From: Eulemur rufifrons
Lineage: Eukaryota; Chordata; Mammalia; Primates; Lemuridae
DNA length: 64,000 bases
Direction of reading: 5' to 3'
Assembly (NCBI RefSeq): GCF_041146395.1
Contig: NC_090989.1
Span: forward strand, 51,052,501-51,116,500
Below, one piece after another: positions 35,095 through 46,245 of this stretch; position 1 is the first letter of the stretch; the number at the start of each line of letters is the position of its first letter. Made by a program: the position numbers and the translations under genes. The notes under the pieces were generated by a model. The model had not been told where the DNA came from. It saw only the letters and a list, made by a program, of their open reading frames with translations, and ran no database searches.

Positions 35095-36030
35095 AGGTGA
35101 CTTCTGGTTTCTGGTCCTATATCTAAAGAGCTTAGAGGTTGTCACTCTGTTCTAAAAACAAGTAAAAAGCTGACCATACTGAAATATCAACAACTTTTAT
35201 TAGATCCATCAGAGAAGTAATATCATAGGGAAACTGTAACCCCCCAAATTGGAGAGACAGATAGCTGGGTACAGAAAATTACAACTTACCAGACCAAAAA
35301 CCTACTTGCAGAAAAATCCTAGGGAACCAGTGCCAGGGAAGGAAAACCTGAATAGTAATTGATTAATTAGTGGTGCCTTAGTGTGGACAACTCTGAGAGT
35401 TAAAAACTTCAGGGGGAATCCAGTCATTAAGGTCCCCACACTTTTATGAGTTTTGTCTCCTGGAGCTCTACCAAGTCCTCAGAGTGAATATTGGGAAGAA
35501 GTTCCTATGAGCTTCTGCAGGAAGAGGAAAAAGTGAATCATTTTGAAACATGCCAGATCATTCTGTTCTGAAGAAGGTCTGCCCTCAAGAGAAATTATTT
35601 CATAACCTGCTGGTGTTTTAGCAGAGCTTAATCTACCTGGGGGAAGGAAAATACCCAACTGTAGCTCCCTCTAGCTTTCTATGTGAAGAGAAGATAATAC
35701 AACTGTAGCTCCCTCAAGCCATCCTGACCTGCCTAAGTGGGAGAAACTGATAAGCACTTGTGAAATTCACAGTCCAGGGGCACAGACTCAACATAAGACT
35801 GAAACCTAATCATAAGATAATAGAATGTTTCCCATCTCCCATAGTTTATCACTATATTACTAAAGGACTATTTATTAAAGTTCCTCTTACTCAGTACATC
35901 ATGTCCACCTTTAAACAAAAAAATTATAAAGCTCCCAACCTACAAGAAAAAAAGACAGCAGAGAAAAATAATTCTAAATATGTTGAATTTATTCAGGAAT
36001 TAGAAAAGGGGACTATAATCTAAGATACAT
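35095..36030 (+). mobile_element. L1M-class 5'UTR fragment
   Basis: The right half has TACTAAAGGACTATTTATTA, then AAGTTCCTCTTACTCAGTAC and ATCATGTCCACCTTTAAACA, the block that precedes ORF1 in old L1M elements. A CAACTGTAGCTCCCTC motif repeats at about 35658 and 35700. It may be the 5' end of the same plus-strand L1 that continues at 39976, with later insertions between. That linkage is inference. Confidence 0.6.
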
Positions 36031-36089
36031 GGTCATTGCAAGCCACAAGTGCATCTGGGGAAGAAAAGGTAAATGAAAGCTTCTATTGG

Positions 36090-36132
36090 CTAAACATTTG
36101 TACCCCTATAATATGTTGAAATTTTTAAAAAA
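36090..36132 (+). mobile_element. 43-bp tip of strepsirrhine-type L1 3'UTR
   Basis: CTAAACATTTGTACCCCTAT and ATATGTTGAAATTTTT, then an A-run, match the reverse complement of the L1 terminus at 22085-22130. It is either an extremely truncated insertion or the remnant of a larger one. No target-site duplication seen. Confidence 0.65.
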
Positions 36133-36149
36133 GTTCAAGTAATCTGCTT

Positions 36150-38010
36150 AGAAACAGACATCATTTGTTCTGGGGCTTTAAAGCCAGAGTTAGCTTCAGT
36201 TTATTTTTGTTACTGGAAAAGTGTTACTTCTAGAGCATCTTATCTGAATTGTTGCAGTCCTAAAACTTATCTAATAATAAACCTTCTAATAGAAATACAT
36301 GCATAAATGTGAAACAGGCAAGCCAGGCAAAGCAGGAGATGCATGAAGGATGTGGAGGAATTTCTTGTGGAGTTTATAGAAAATCTTTGGAAACTGGTCT
36401 TATTTCAGTCATGCCAGCATGAGTCCCCCTCCTTTGTGCCTTCCCAGTCCTGTCTTGTCTCAGTCTGACAAAAGTGACTTCATCCTAGTTTCAGTAATTT
36501 TTGAATTTCCCCTTTTTATCATGATCTTTCTCTAAAAGGATCATTGATCAATTAGCCTGTAGTCAGGTTTTAAGCATTCCTTCGTGCTGGGATGGGCCTG
36601 TCCTGGTTAGTTGGTCTGGTCCCACATCAAAAGGAGGTAATGAAGTACTGAAATTCAGTGTCAAGAACCTTTTAGCCACACTTGAGCAACAAGAAGGCCA
36701 GAAGGAGAAGCTCTCAGACTTCGTTCATCTAGATTTTATCATTAAGTTTTATTTTGATTGTTCCTTGTTGTTGACTGTCATCTCAAAGTGCTGGGTCAAC
36801 ATTTTCTTTTTATTTTACTTTGGTCAGGAGTTGTATTTTTGCAGAGATTTGACATACAACAGGTACACAGTTTAAGAAGAAAAATATAAAGCAAAAATAA
36901 TAACAACATGACAATTTCTGTCTGCATAATGGTTGTAAGTCATGAACCTAGACTTAAAGGCAACTGACTGAGCACATCAAAGGACAGTGGGGACCTGGAT
37001 GAGACTTATTGTAGCCAGGTGTTTTGTTCTCTTATTTTATATAACTGACTTTCCTAGAAGAGCATATCCAGGTATAAAATGTAGTATAAGCAACAGTATA
37101 CACATGACCTTCTCGGTTAATAGATGAGCCAGAGCAATTCTCTTATCTAAGGTTACCCTCGCAAGAGAAGCTAATGAGTGGTACCCTTGCAATGAACCTG
37201 TAAGAATATCTAGGTTAGCAGGAAAGCATTCATCATTGCTTCATAGGTGGCTACACCATACCATGCTTCCTTTGACAGATGACAAAAGATCTGTCAAAAG
37301 AAGCAAATCCAGAGTCCCACAAATTACCAATTAACTCATGTTTGATCCTTTGTTATAGTGAGGGGGGCTAGTCCAATGATTGTTCCAAGGATAAGTGTCA
37401 GATCTATTATGGTGTATTTACAACAAAGCAGTCAAATATCCCAACCCACATTGGCCTCCTGTTATTCAGTTGTCTAAACATCTGGAGGCCCATGCTGATT
37501 TGCCCCCTCCAACAAAAGTAAATATACACAAAAGGAGCACAGACAACTTTTTCATCTGTGATTTTTCTGTATAACATAGAAATAAACCAGGGGTCAGTTA
37601 TGTCACTGTAAGCTGATATAATAGCTCTTCCTTCTTAAACAGGTCCTAATAATTCTTTTTTACTTATGTTAGGGAGCCCTATTGAATAGTTTAGAAGGGA
37701 TGATCCATTGCATATCCCCAGGATGGGATGGGATGGGAGTGTATATTGGGAGGCCACTGATTTAAGAAGGTGAGACAGAGAACAGAAATTAAGGGTAAAT
37801 GAGAAAGCTTAATTCTATAGAAGGGTCCAATGCTGCCATTTGTACAGGAGGTTCATCTGGAATGTTAGTGCAATTTGTTACAAGTTGAACTAGTGGGTCA
37901 CTAAAGTCATGAATGGATTGGGTTTATCATGATAGATCCAATAATTAGTAAGCTTTCCCCCTGTAGCAATGGACTGGGAAATTTTGACAAGAGCATTGTC
38001 CTTCCAAGGT
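36150..38010 (-). mobile_element. Eroded class I (ERV1-like) endogenous retrovirus: env end and 3' LTR relic
   Basis: Old retroviral remnant on the minus strand. Conceptual reading of about 37500-37050 gives a broken frame with residue patterns reminiscent of the surface-to-transmembrane part of gammaretrovirus-like env proteins. A polypurine-tract-like stretch (AAAAAGGGGAA on the minus strand, 36509-36519) lies downstream, followed by LTR-like sequence to about 36150. Many stops and frameshifts exclude function. The right edge is cut by L1 sequence at about 38022. gag and pol are not present in the window. The family is not assigned, and the call rests on weak similarity plus element order. 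Confidence 0.45.
37723..37738. repeat. (GGGAT)n short tandem repeat
   Basis: Three GGGAT units in a row inside the retroviral relic. Confidence 0.7.
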
Positions 38011-38021
38011 AAAGAGGGAGA

Positions 38022-38517
38022 AAATATTGAATCTGTAAATCACTTTGGGTAGCATGGACATTTTAACAATGTTGATTCTACTGATCCATGAGCATGACAT
38101 GTTTTTCCATTTGTTTGTGTCATCTGCAATTTCTTTCCTCAGTGTTTCATAGTTCTCTTTGTATAAATCTTTCACTTCGATGCTTAAGTATATTCGTAGG
38201 TATTTTATTTTTTTTGTAGCTATTGTGAATGGTATTGAGTCTTTGACTTGACTCTCACCTTGACCGTTATTGGTTTATATGAATGCTACTGATTTGTATA
38301 CATTGATTTTGTAATCTGAGACTTTGCTAAATTTATTTATCAATTCCAGGAGTCTTTTGGTGGAGTCTTTGGGGTTTTCTAGGTGTAAGATCATATCATC
38401 TGCAAAAAGTGATAGTTTGACCTCCTCTTTCCTGATTTGGATACCCTTTATTTCTTTCTCTTGCCCAATGCTCTGTTTAGAACTTCCAGCACTATGTTGA
38501 ATAGAAATGGTGTTTGT
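38022..38517 (-). mobile_element. L1 ORF2 RT-region block, minus strand (block B of a permuted L1)
   Basis: Corresponds to 23625-24117 of the better-preserved L1 (GAATCTGTAAATCACTTTGG, CAATGTTGATTCTACTGATC, CACTATGTTGAATAGAAATG). It includes the [14 protein letters not shown] catalytic block (about 38370-38430). It has neither a 3'UTR nor the ORF2 C-terminal part on its left, where a normal minus-strand L1 should have them. Confidence 0.88.
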
Positions 38518-39975
<1,458 letters not shown>

Positions 39976-40494
39976 AAGAGAAAAAAGCCCACAAACCTAG
40001 AATTTTCTACGTTATGAAATTATTCAGCAGAAGTGAGGGAGAAATAAAAACATTCTCAAACAAAAATTAAAGGAATTTGTTGCCAATAGACCTACCTTGT
40101 AATAAATGTTAAAAATTCTTTAAAGAGAAGGAGAATGATTAGGTTAGAAACTCAGATCTACATAAAGAAAGGAAAAGCAACAGACAATGAATAAATGAAG
40201 GTGAAAGAAAAACATTTATTGTTCTTATTTTTAATTGATCTAAGAGATAATAGTTTACTCAAAATAATAGCAACAATATATTTGAAGTTATGTATGCTTA
40301 CGTATAAGGGAAATGAATGACAACAATGATACATGGGACAGGAGCATTATTTTCTTATTATGAGGTACTTGATAATATCTCTGAAGTGGTATAGCCTCTC
40401 AAGATTTTAAGTATTTTATTCCACTCTCTTCCTGTTTGTATTGTTTCTGAGGACACCATTATAGTTGGAGACTTTGATGCCCTCTATCACCTAT
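39976..40494 (+). mobile_element. L1M-class element, left part (ORF1 end to ORF2 endonuclease)
   Basis: ORF1 3' end and inter-ORF region: CCTAGAATTTTCTACGTTAT, AATTTGTTGCCAATAGACCT, GAAACTCAGATCTACATAAA, AAATGAATGACAACAATGAT and ATGAGGTACTTGATAATATC. Then comes ACCATTATAGTTGGAGACTT, an early ORF2 endonuclease block (40450-40469). About 55 bp at 40393-40448 does not fit this order. The L1 is interrupted by Tigger1-like DNA at about 40495 and resumes at about 42362. Confidence 0.82.
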
Positions 40495-42361
40495 ATAAGA
40501 TGTCAAACTTAATAAGAGGTTTGTATGTTCTGATTGCTCCACTAATTGGACATTCCCTTGTCTCTCTCCCTCTCATTGGGCCTCTCTATTTCCTGAGACA
40601 CAGTAATATTGAAATTAGTCCAATTAATAACCCTACAATGGCCTCTAAGTGTTTAAGTGAAAGTAAAAGTTGCACATCTCTCACTTTAAATCAAAAGCTA
40701 GAAATGAGTAAGTTTAGTGAGGATGGCATAGTGAAAGCCAAGATAGGCAGAAAGCTAGGCTTCCTGCACCAGTTAGTCAAGTTGTGAAAGCCAAGAAAAA
40801 GTTCTTGTAGGAAATTAAAAGTGCTATTCTAATGAATACATAAATGATAAGAAAATAAAAGAGGTTTGTTGCTGATATGAAGAAAGTCTGAGTGGTCTTG
40901 ATAGAAGATCAAATCAGCCCCTTTAATCCAGAGCAAAGCCCTAACTTTCTTCGATTCTATGAAGGGTGAAGAGAGGTGAGGAAGCTGCAGAAGAAATGTT
41001 TGAAACTAGGAAAGGTTGGTTCATGAGGTTTAAGGAAAGAAGGCATCTAAATAACAAAAAAGTGCAAAGTATAAGCAGCAAATGCTGGTGTAGAAGCTGC
41101 AGTAAATTATCCAGAATATATAGTTAAGATCATTGATGAAGGTGGCTACACGAAACAACAGATTTTCAATGTACACAAAACAGCCTTCTATGGGAGGAAA
41201 ATGTCATCCAGGACTTTCATAAATGCAGAGAAGTCAATGCCTGGCTTGAAAACATCAAGGGACAGCTTTACTTTCTTGTTCAGGGCTAATATGGCTGGTG
41301 ACTTTAAGTTGAAACCAATACTCATTTACCATTCCAAAAATCCTATATCTCTGAAGAATTAAGCTAAATCTTTTCTGCCTATGCTCTATAAATGGAAAGA
41401 CAAAGCCTGAATAACAGAATGTCTGTTTACAGAATGATTCACTGAATCTTTTAAGCCCACTCTTGAGACCTACTACTCAGAAAACAAAAAGAGTCCTTTC
41501 AAAATGTTACTGCTCATTGACAATGCACTTGGCCACCAAAGAGCTCTGATGGAGATGTACAAAGAGATTAGAGTTGGTTTCATGCCTGCTAACACAACAT
41601 CCATTCTGTAGCCCATGGATCAAGGAGTAATTTTGACTTTCAAGTCTTGTTATTTAAGAAATACATTTCATAAGGCTATAGATGCCATATACAAAGATTC
41701 CTCTGATGGATTTGGCAAACTTAATTCAAAACTTTCTGGAATGGGTTCACCATTCACATACCATTAAGAACATTCATGATTCATGGGAGGAAGTCAAAAT
41801 ATCAACATTAACAGGAGTTTGGACGAAGTGGATCCCAAACTTCATGGAAAACTTTGAGTGGTTCAAGACTCAGCAGGAAAAGTAGCTGCAGATACAGTGG
41901 AAATAGTATGAGAACTAGGATTATAAATGGAGCCTGAAGATGTGACTGAAATACTATGAGGAGTTGTTTCTTATGGATGAACAAAGAAAGTTCTTTCTTG
42001 AAATGGAATCTACTCCTTATGCTATGAACATTGTTGAAATGACAACAAAGGATTTAGAATATTAAATGAACTTAGTTGATAACGCAGCAGCAGAGTTTCA
42101 GACTCCAAGTTTGAAAGAAGTTCTATTGTGGGTAAAATGCTATCAGACAACATTGCATGCTACAGAGAAATCTTCTGTGAAAAGAAGAGTCAGTTGATAC
42201 AGTAAATTTTATTGCTGTCTTATTTTAATACATTGCCACAGCCACCCCAACCTTCAGCAACCACCACCCTAATCTGTCAGCAGCCATTCACATCAAGGCA
42301 AGACCTTTCACCAGTACAAAGATTACGATTCTTTGATTCACAGAACCATCATTGCAGTGGA
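40495..42361 (+). mobile_element. Tigger1-like DNA transposon (pogo/TcMar group)
   Basis: About 1.87 kb with the 5' leader (ATATAAGATGTCAAACTTAA, CTTGTCTCTCTCCCTCTCAT), a decayed transposase gene (40638 to about 42200) and a short 3' trailer (CAGCCACCCCAACCTTCAGC). Both terminal inverted repeats appear to be lost or unrecognisable. It sits inside the endonuclease region of a plus-strand L1. Tigger elements insert at TA, and CCTATATAAG at the left junction is compatible with that. Confidence 0.9.
40638..42200 (+). pseudogene. Tigger1-like transposase, inactivated
   Basis: Cut-and-paste transposase of the pogo/CENP-B group. The ATG at 40638 starts MASKCLSESKSCTSLTLNQK, the N-terminal helix-turn-helix DNA-binding region, readable to 40787 where the frame stops. 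The second DNA-binding part is scattered (40900-41100). In the DDE nuclease domain the first catalytic aspartate is replaced: the expected FNVDETAF reads FNVHKTAF, with the His codon at 41174-41176. [10 protein letters not shown], carrying the second aspartate, survives near 41515-41545. A stop interrupts TSIL-PMDQGVI near 41607. A C-terminal part is open at 41682-41885 (SWEEVKISTLTGVWTKWIPN). The gene is dead by both nonsense and catalytic-site changes. Confidence 0.9.
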
Positions 42362-45300
42362 AATAATTGACATCTATAGACTATTTCAACCAAGAATCAA
42401 AGATTACACATTCTTCTGAAGCTCACATGGAACATGTACTAAGTTAGATCACATTCTAGGCCATAAAGTACAACTTAACCAATTTAAAAGAATAGAAATC
42501 ATACAATGTCTGCTCTCAAACCACACTAGAATTCAATTATCAGAAAGAATTAAACTAGAAATCAATAGCAGAAATCTGGAAAATCCCCAAATACACAGAA
42601 ATTAAACCATATAGTTCTAAATAACACATGGATCAAAGAATAAATCTTGGGCAAAATTCTAAAAATATTTTTAATTAGGTGAAAATAAAAATACAATTAT
42701 CAATATTTGTAGGATGCAGTGAAAGCAGTGTTTAGAGAGAAATATATGACATTGAATACATATATTAGAAAAGTGGAAGGATCTAAAATGACTATTATAA
42801 TCTTCAACCTTAGGAAACTTGAAAAAAGAAGAGTAGACTAAATTCAAATTAAGCAAAGAAAAAAATTAAAACGAGAGCAGAAACCAATGTAATTGTAAAC
42901 AGGAGATCAATAGAGAAAATCAACAAAACCAAGAGCTGGTTGTTGGGGAAAAGGTAAAGAAAACTGATAAGCCTCTAGCCAGATTAATTAACAAAAAAGA
43001 GAGAAGGCATAGTTATTAATACAAGAAATGAAGGAAGCAACATCACTATAGAGTGCACAGATAATAAAAGATAATAAAAAATATGAGCAACTCTTTGTGA
43101 ACAAATTTGATTAACCTAGATGAAACAGCCTGATTATTTGAAAGATATAATCTACCAAAATTCAGAAAAGAAGAAACAAATAATCTGAATAGGCTTTTAC
43201 TATTAAAGAATTTGAATCAATAATCCTCCAAAAGAAAAAGTACCAGGCTGAGAAGGGTTCACTGGTTAATTCTACCAAACATTTAAAGAAGAATTAGACC
43301 AGTTCTCTACAATCAATTCCAGAAAGTTGAAGCAGAAGCAACAGTTCCAGATTCATTTTATGAGGCCAGCATTACCCTAATACCAAAATCAGACAAAGAC
43401 ATCACAAAGAAAGCTAAAGATTAATTTCTCTGATTAATATAGAGTCCATAAAATCCTCAGCAAATATTAGCAAATTTAATCCAAAATTGTGTAAATGAAT
43501 ATATGTCATGACCAAGTAGGATTTATTCCAGGTATATAGGGCTGTTTCACTGTTTGAAAATCAATTAACATAATCCACCACATCAACAGTCTACAGATGG
43601 AAAATCACATGATCATATCAATAGATTCAGGAAAAGCACATAGCAAAATATAATACCCATTGGCAATAAAAACTCTCAGATGACTTGAAAGAGAGGGAAA
43701 TTTCCTCAATTTGATTAAAGAACATCTAGAAAAATCTGGCAGCTAACTTCATACTCAATAATAAGATATTTGAAGCCTTCTTGCTAAGATCAGGAACAAA
43801 GAAAGAATATTCCCTCTCATCATTGATTTTTAATGTTGTACTAGAAGTCATATCTAATGCTATAAAAAAAGAAAAGAAAAGGTATACAAATTGTGAAGGA
43901 AGAAATAAAACTGTCTTTGCAAATGACAGATTGTAAAAATCCAAAAGAAAAAAAAATCAACAAAAAATCTTCTGGAACTAGTAAGTGATTATGATAAGGT
44001 TGCAGGATATAAAGTTAATATACAAAAATTAACCACTTTTCTATATACCAGCAATAAACAAGTGTAATTTAAAAGTAAAAACATAAAAGCACATTATCAT
44101 TTGTATTAGCACCTCAAAATGAAATACATAGGTATAAATCTAACAAAATGTGTACAAGATCGATATGAGAAAAACTCTCATTAAAGATATTAAAGAACTA
44201 AATAAATGGAGAGATATTCCATATTCATGGGTAGAAGCACTCAATGTCATCAAGATGTTAGTTCTTCCCAATTTTACTTATAGCTTCAATGGCATCCTCC
44301 CCCTACCTGCCAGATCCCAGCAAGTCATTTCATAGATAATGGCAAATTGATTCAAAAGTTTATATAAAGAGGCAAAAGACCTAGAATAGCTGACTCAATA
44401 TTGAAGGAGAACAACATTGGAGGACTGACACTACCTGACTTCAAGTCTTAATATAAAGCTACAGTAATCAAGACAGTGTGGTATTGGTGAAAGAATAGAC
44501 AAATAAATCAATAGAGCAGAATAGAGGATGCAGAAATAGACCCATAAATATCGTCAAATGATCTTTGACAAAGGAGCAAACACAATACAATGGATCAAAG
44601 ATAGTCTTTACAACAAATGATGCTGGAACAACTGGACATGCATGTACAAAAAAAAAAATCTAGATTCAGATCTTACATCCTTCAGGAAAAAAAATCAAAA
44701 TGGATCATAAACTTAAATGTAAAATACAAAACTGTAAAACTCCTAGAAGATAATATAGGAGAAAGCCTAGATGACCTTGGGTATAGTGATGATTTTTTAG
44801 ATACAACACCAAAAGCCCAATCCATGAAAGAAACAATTGATAAGCAGGATTTTATTAAAACTAAAAACTTCTGCTCTGTGAAAGACAAAGTCAAGAGAAT
44901 GAGAAGACAAACCATAGACAAGGAGGGAATATTTACAAAACACATATTTGATAAATGACTGGTATACAAAATATAACATTTAAAACTCAACAATAATAAA
45001 ACAAACAACATGATTTAAAAATGGGCAAAAGACCTGAACAGATAACACATCAAAGAATACATACAAATAACAAGTAAGCATATGAAAAGATGTTCAACAT
45101 TTATGTCAGTAGAGAATTGTGAGAAAACAGTAATGATATACCATTAAACCTATTAGAATAGCCCAAATCTAAAACACTGATAAGACAGTTGGTGGTTTCT
45201 TATAAAACTAAACAGACTCTCATGATACAATCAAGTAATTGCCCTCCTTAGTATTAATATTTACCCAAAGGTATTATCCCAATACCATAAGTTTTAACTT

Positions 45301-45905
45301 ATGTCCACACAGAAACCTCATAGCAGCTATATACATAACTGCTCAAACTTGGAAGCATCTAATTGCCCTTCAGTAAATGAGTGGATAAATAAATATTGGC
45401 ACATCCAGACAATGGGATATTATTAACATTCAGCACTAAAAGAAAATGAGCTATGAAGCCATGAAAAGACATGGAGAAAAGTTAAATGCATATTACTAAC
45501 TGTAAAAAGCCAATCTAAAAAGGCTACATACTGTATGAATCCAACTACATGACATTCTGGAAAAGGCAAAGCTATGGAAACAGTAAAAGAGATTAGTGAT
45601 TTCCAGGGGCTGGTGTAGGGGGTGGAGAGGAGGGAGGGATGAATATGCAGAGCACAGAGGATTTTTAGGGCAGTGAAAAGATTCAGTATGATATTACTGT
45701 GTTGGACACACGTCATTATCCATTTGTCAAAACCCATAGAATGTAAAACACCAAGTGAGAACCCTAATATTAATACATTCTGTGGACTTTGGTTGATAAT
45801 AATATGTCAGTGTAGGTTCATTGATTGTCAAAAATGTCTCACTTTGATAAGGCATGTTGATAGTAGGGGAGGTTGTATGTGTAGCAATACGTGGGAACTC
45901 TGCTT
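42362..45905 (+). mobile_element. L1M-class element, right part (ORF2 to 3'UTR)
   Basis: Resumes after the Tigger with ATTGACATCTATAGACTATT, CACATGGAACATGTACTAAG and ACATTCTAGGCCATAAAGTA (endonuclease end). ORF2 follows through the RT region (about 43300-43960: CCAGCATTACCCTAATACCA, CCAAGTAGGATTTATTCCAG, ACATAATCCACCACATCAAC) and the C-terminal part (about 44100-44960). The ORF2 end and 3'UTR run from about 45300 to 45905, with TGTGGACTTTGGTTGATAAT near 45781, an L1MC/L1MD-type 3'UTR signature. The longest surviving open pieces are 44150-44335 and 44617-44958. Confidence 0.88.
44150..44958 (+). pseudogene. L1 ORF2 C-terminal remnant
   Basis: Two open pieces (44150-44335 and 44617-44958) flank a broken stretch. 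Their order and residues match the C-terminal third of L1 ORF2, for example ELNKWRDIPYSWVEALNVIK in the first and DFIKTKNFCSVKDKVKRM in the second. The second parallels 22824-23330 of the better-preserved L1 ([20 protein letters not shown] against ENIGESLDDLGYSDDFLDTT). Nonfunctional. Confidence 0.82.
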
Positions 45906-46152
45906 ACTTTCCATTCACTTTTATTTATTTATTACTTTTATTTATTTTACTTTTTACTTATTTCACAAAGTGTCATGGTGGTACAAATGTTTTTGGTTAC
46001 ATGGATCACTTTTGTAATGTTTGAGTCAGGATTATAAGTGTGCCTGTCACCCAGATAGTGTTCATTGTACCCATTAGGTAGGTTTTTACCCATCCCTTCC
46101 TTCCCCCCCCCTCCTGTTTGATTTCTATTGAGTTATATTTCCCTCTATGCAA
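45906..46152 (-). mobile_element. L1 3'UTR, minus strand (3' part of a 5'-inverted L1)
   Basis: T-rich tail at 45917-45960, then GTGTCATGGTGGTACAAATG, GTTTGAGTCAGGATTATAAG and GTACCCATTAGGTAGGTTTT, the L1MA/L1PB-type 3'UTR read in reverse. The orientation flips near 46152. Confidence 0.85.
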
Positions 46153-46245
46153 TGTGATATATGTATTCCATGGAATACTACTTGCCATGAAGAAGAATGG
46201 CTTAATGCCTTTTGCAACAATATGGATAGAGCTGGAGTCCACTCA
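46153..46245 (+). mobile_element. L1 ORF2 end, plus strand (inverted 5' part of the same L1)
   Basis: ATTCCATGGAATACTACTTG and TAATGCCTTTTGCAACAATA are the end of ORF2 in sense orientation, directly beside the antisense 3'UTR. This is the layout produced by twin priming during L1 insertion. Confidence 0.85.

Noticed and set aside
37945..38175. 76-residue minus-strand frame
   Set aside because: A chimera crossing from L1 ORF2 ([20 protein letters not shown]) into the retroviral relic, and so not a real protein.
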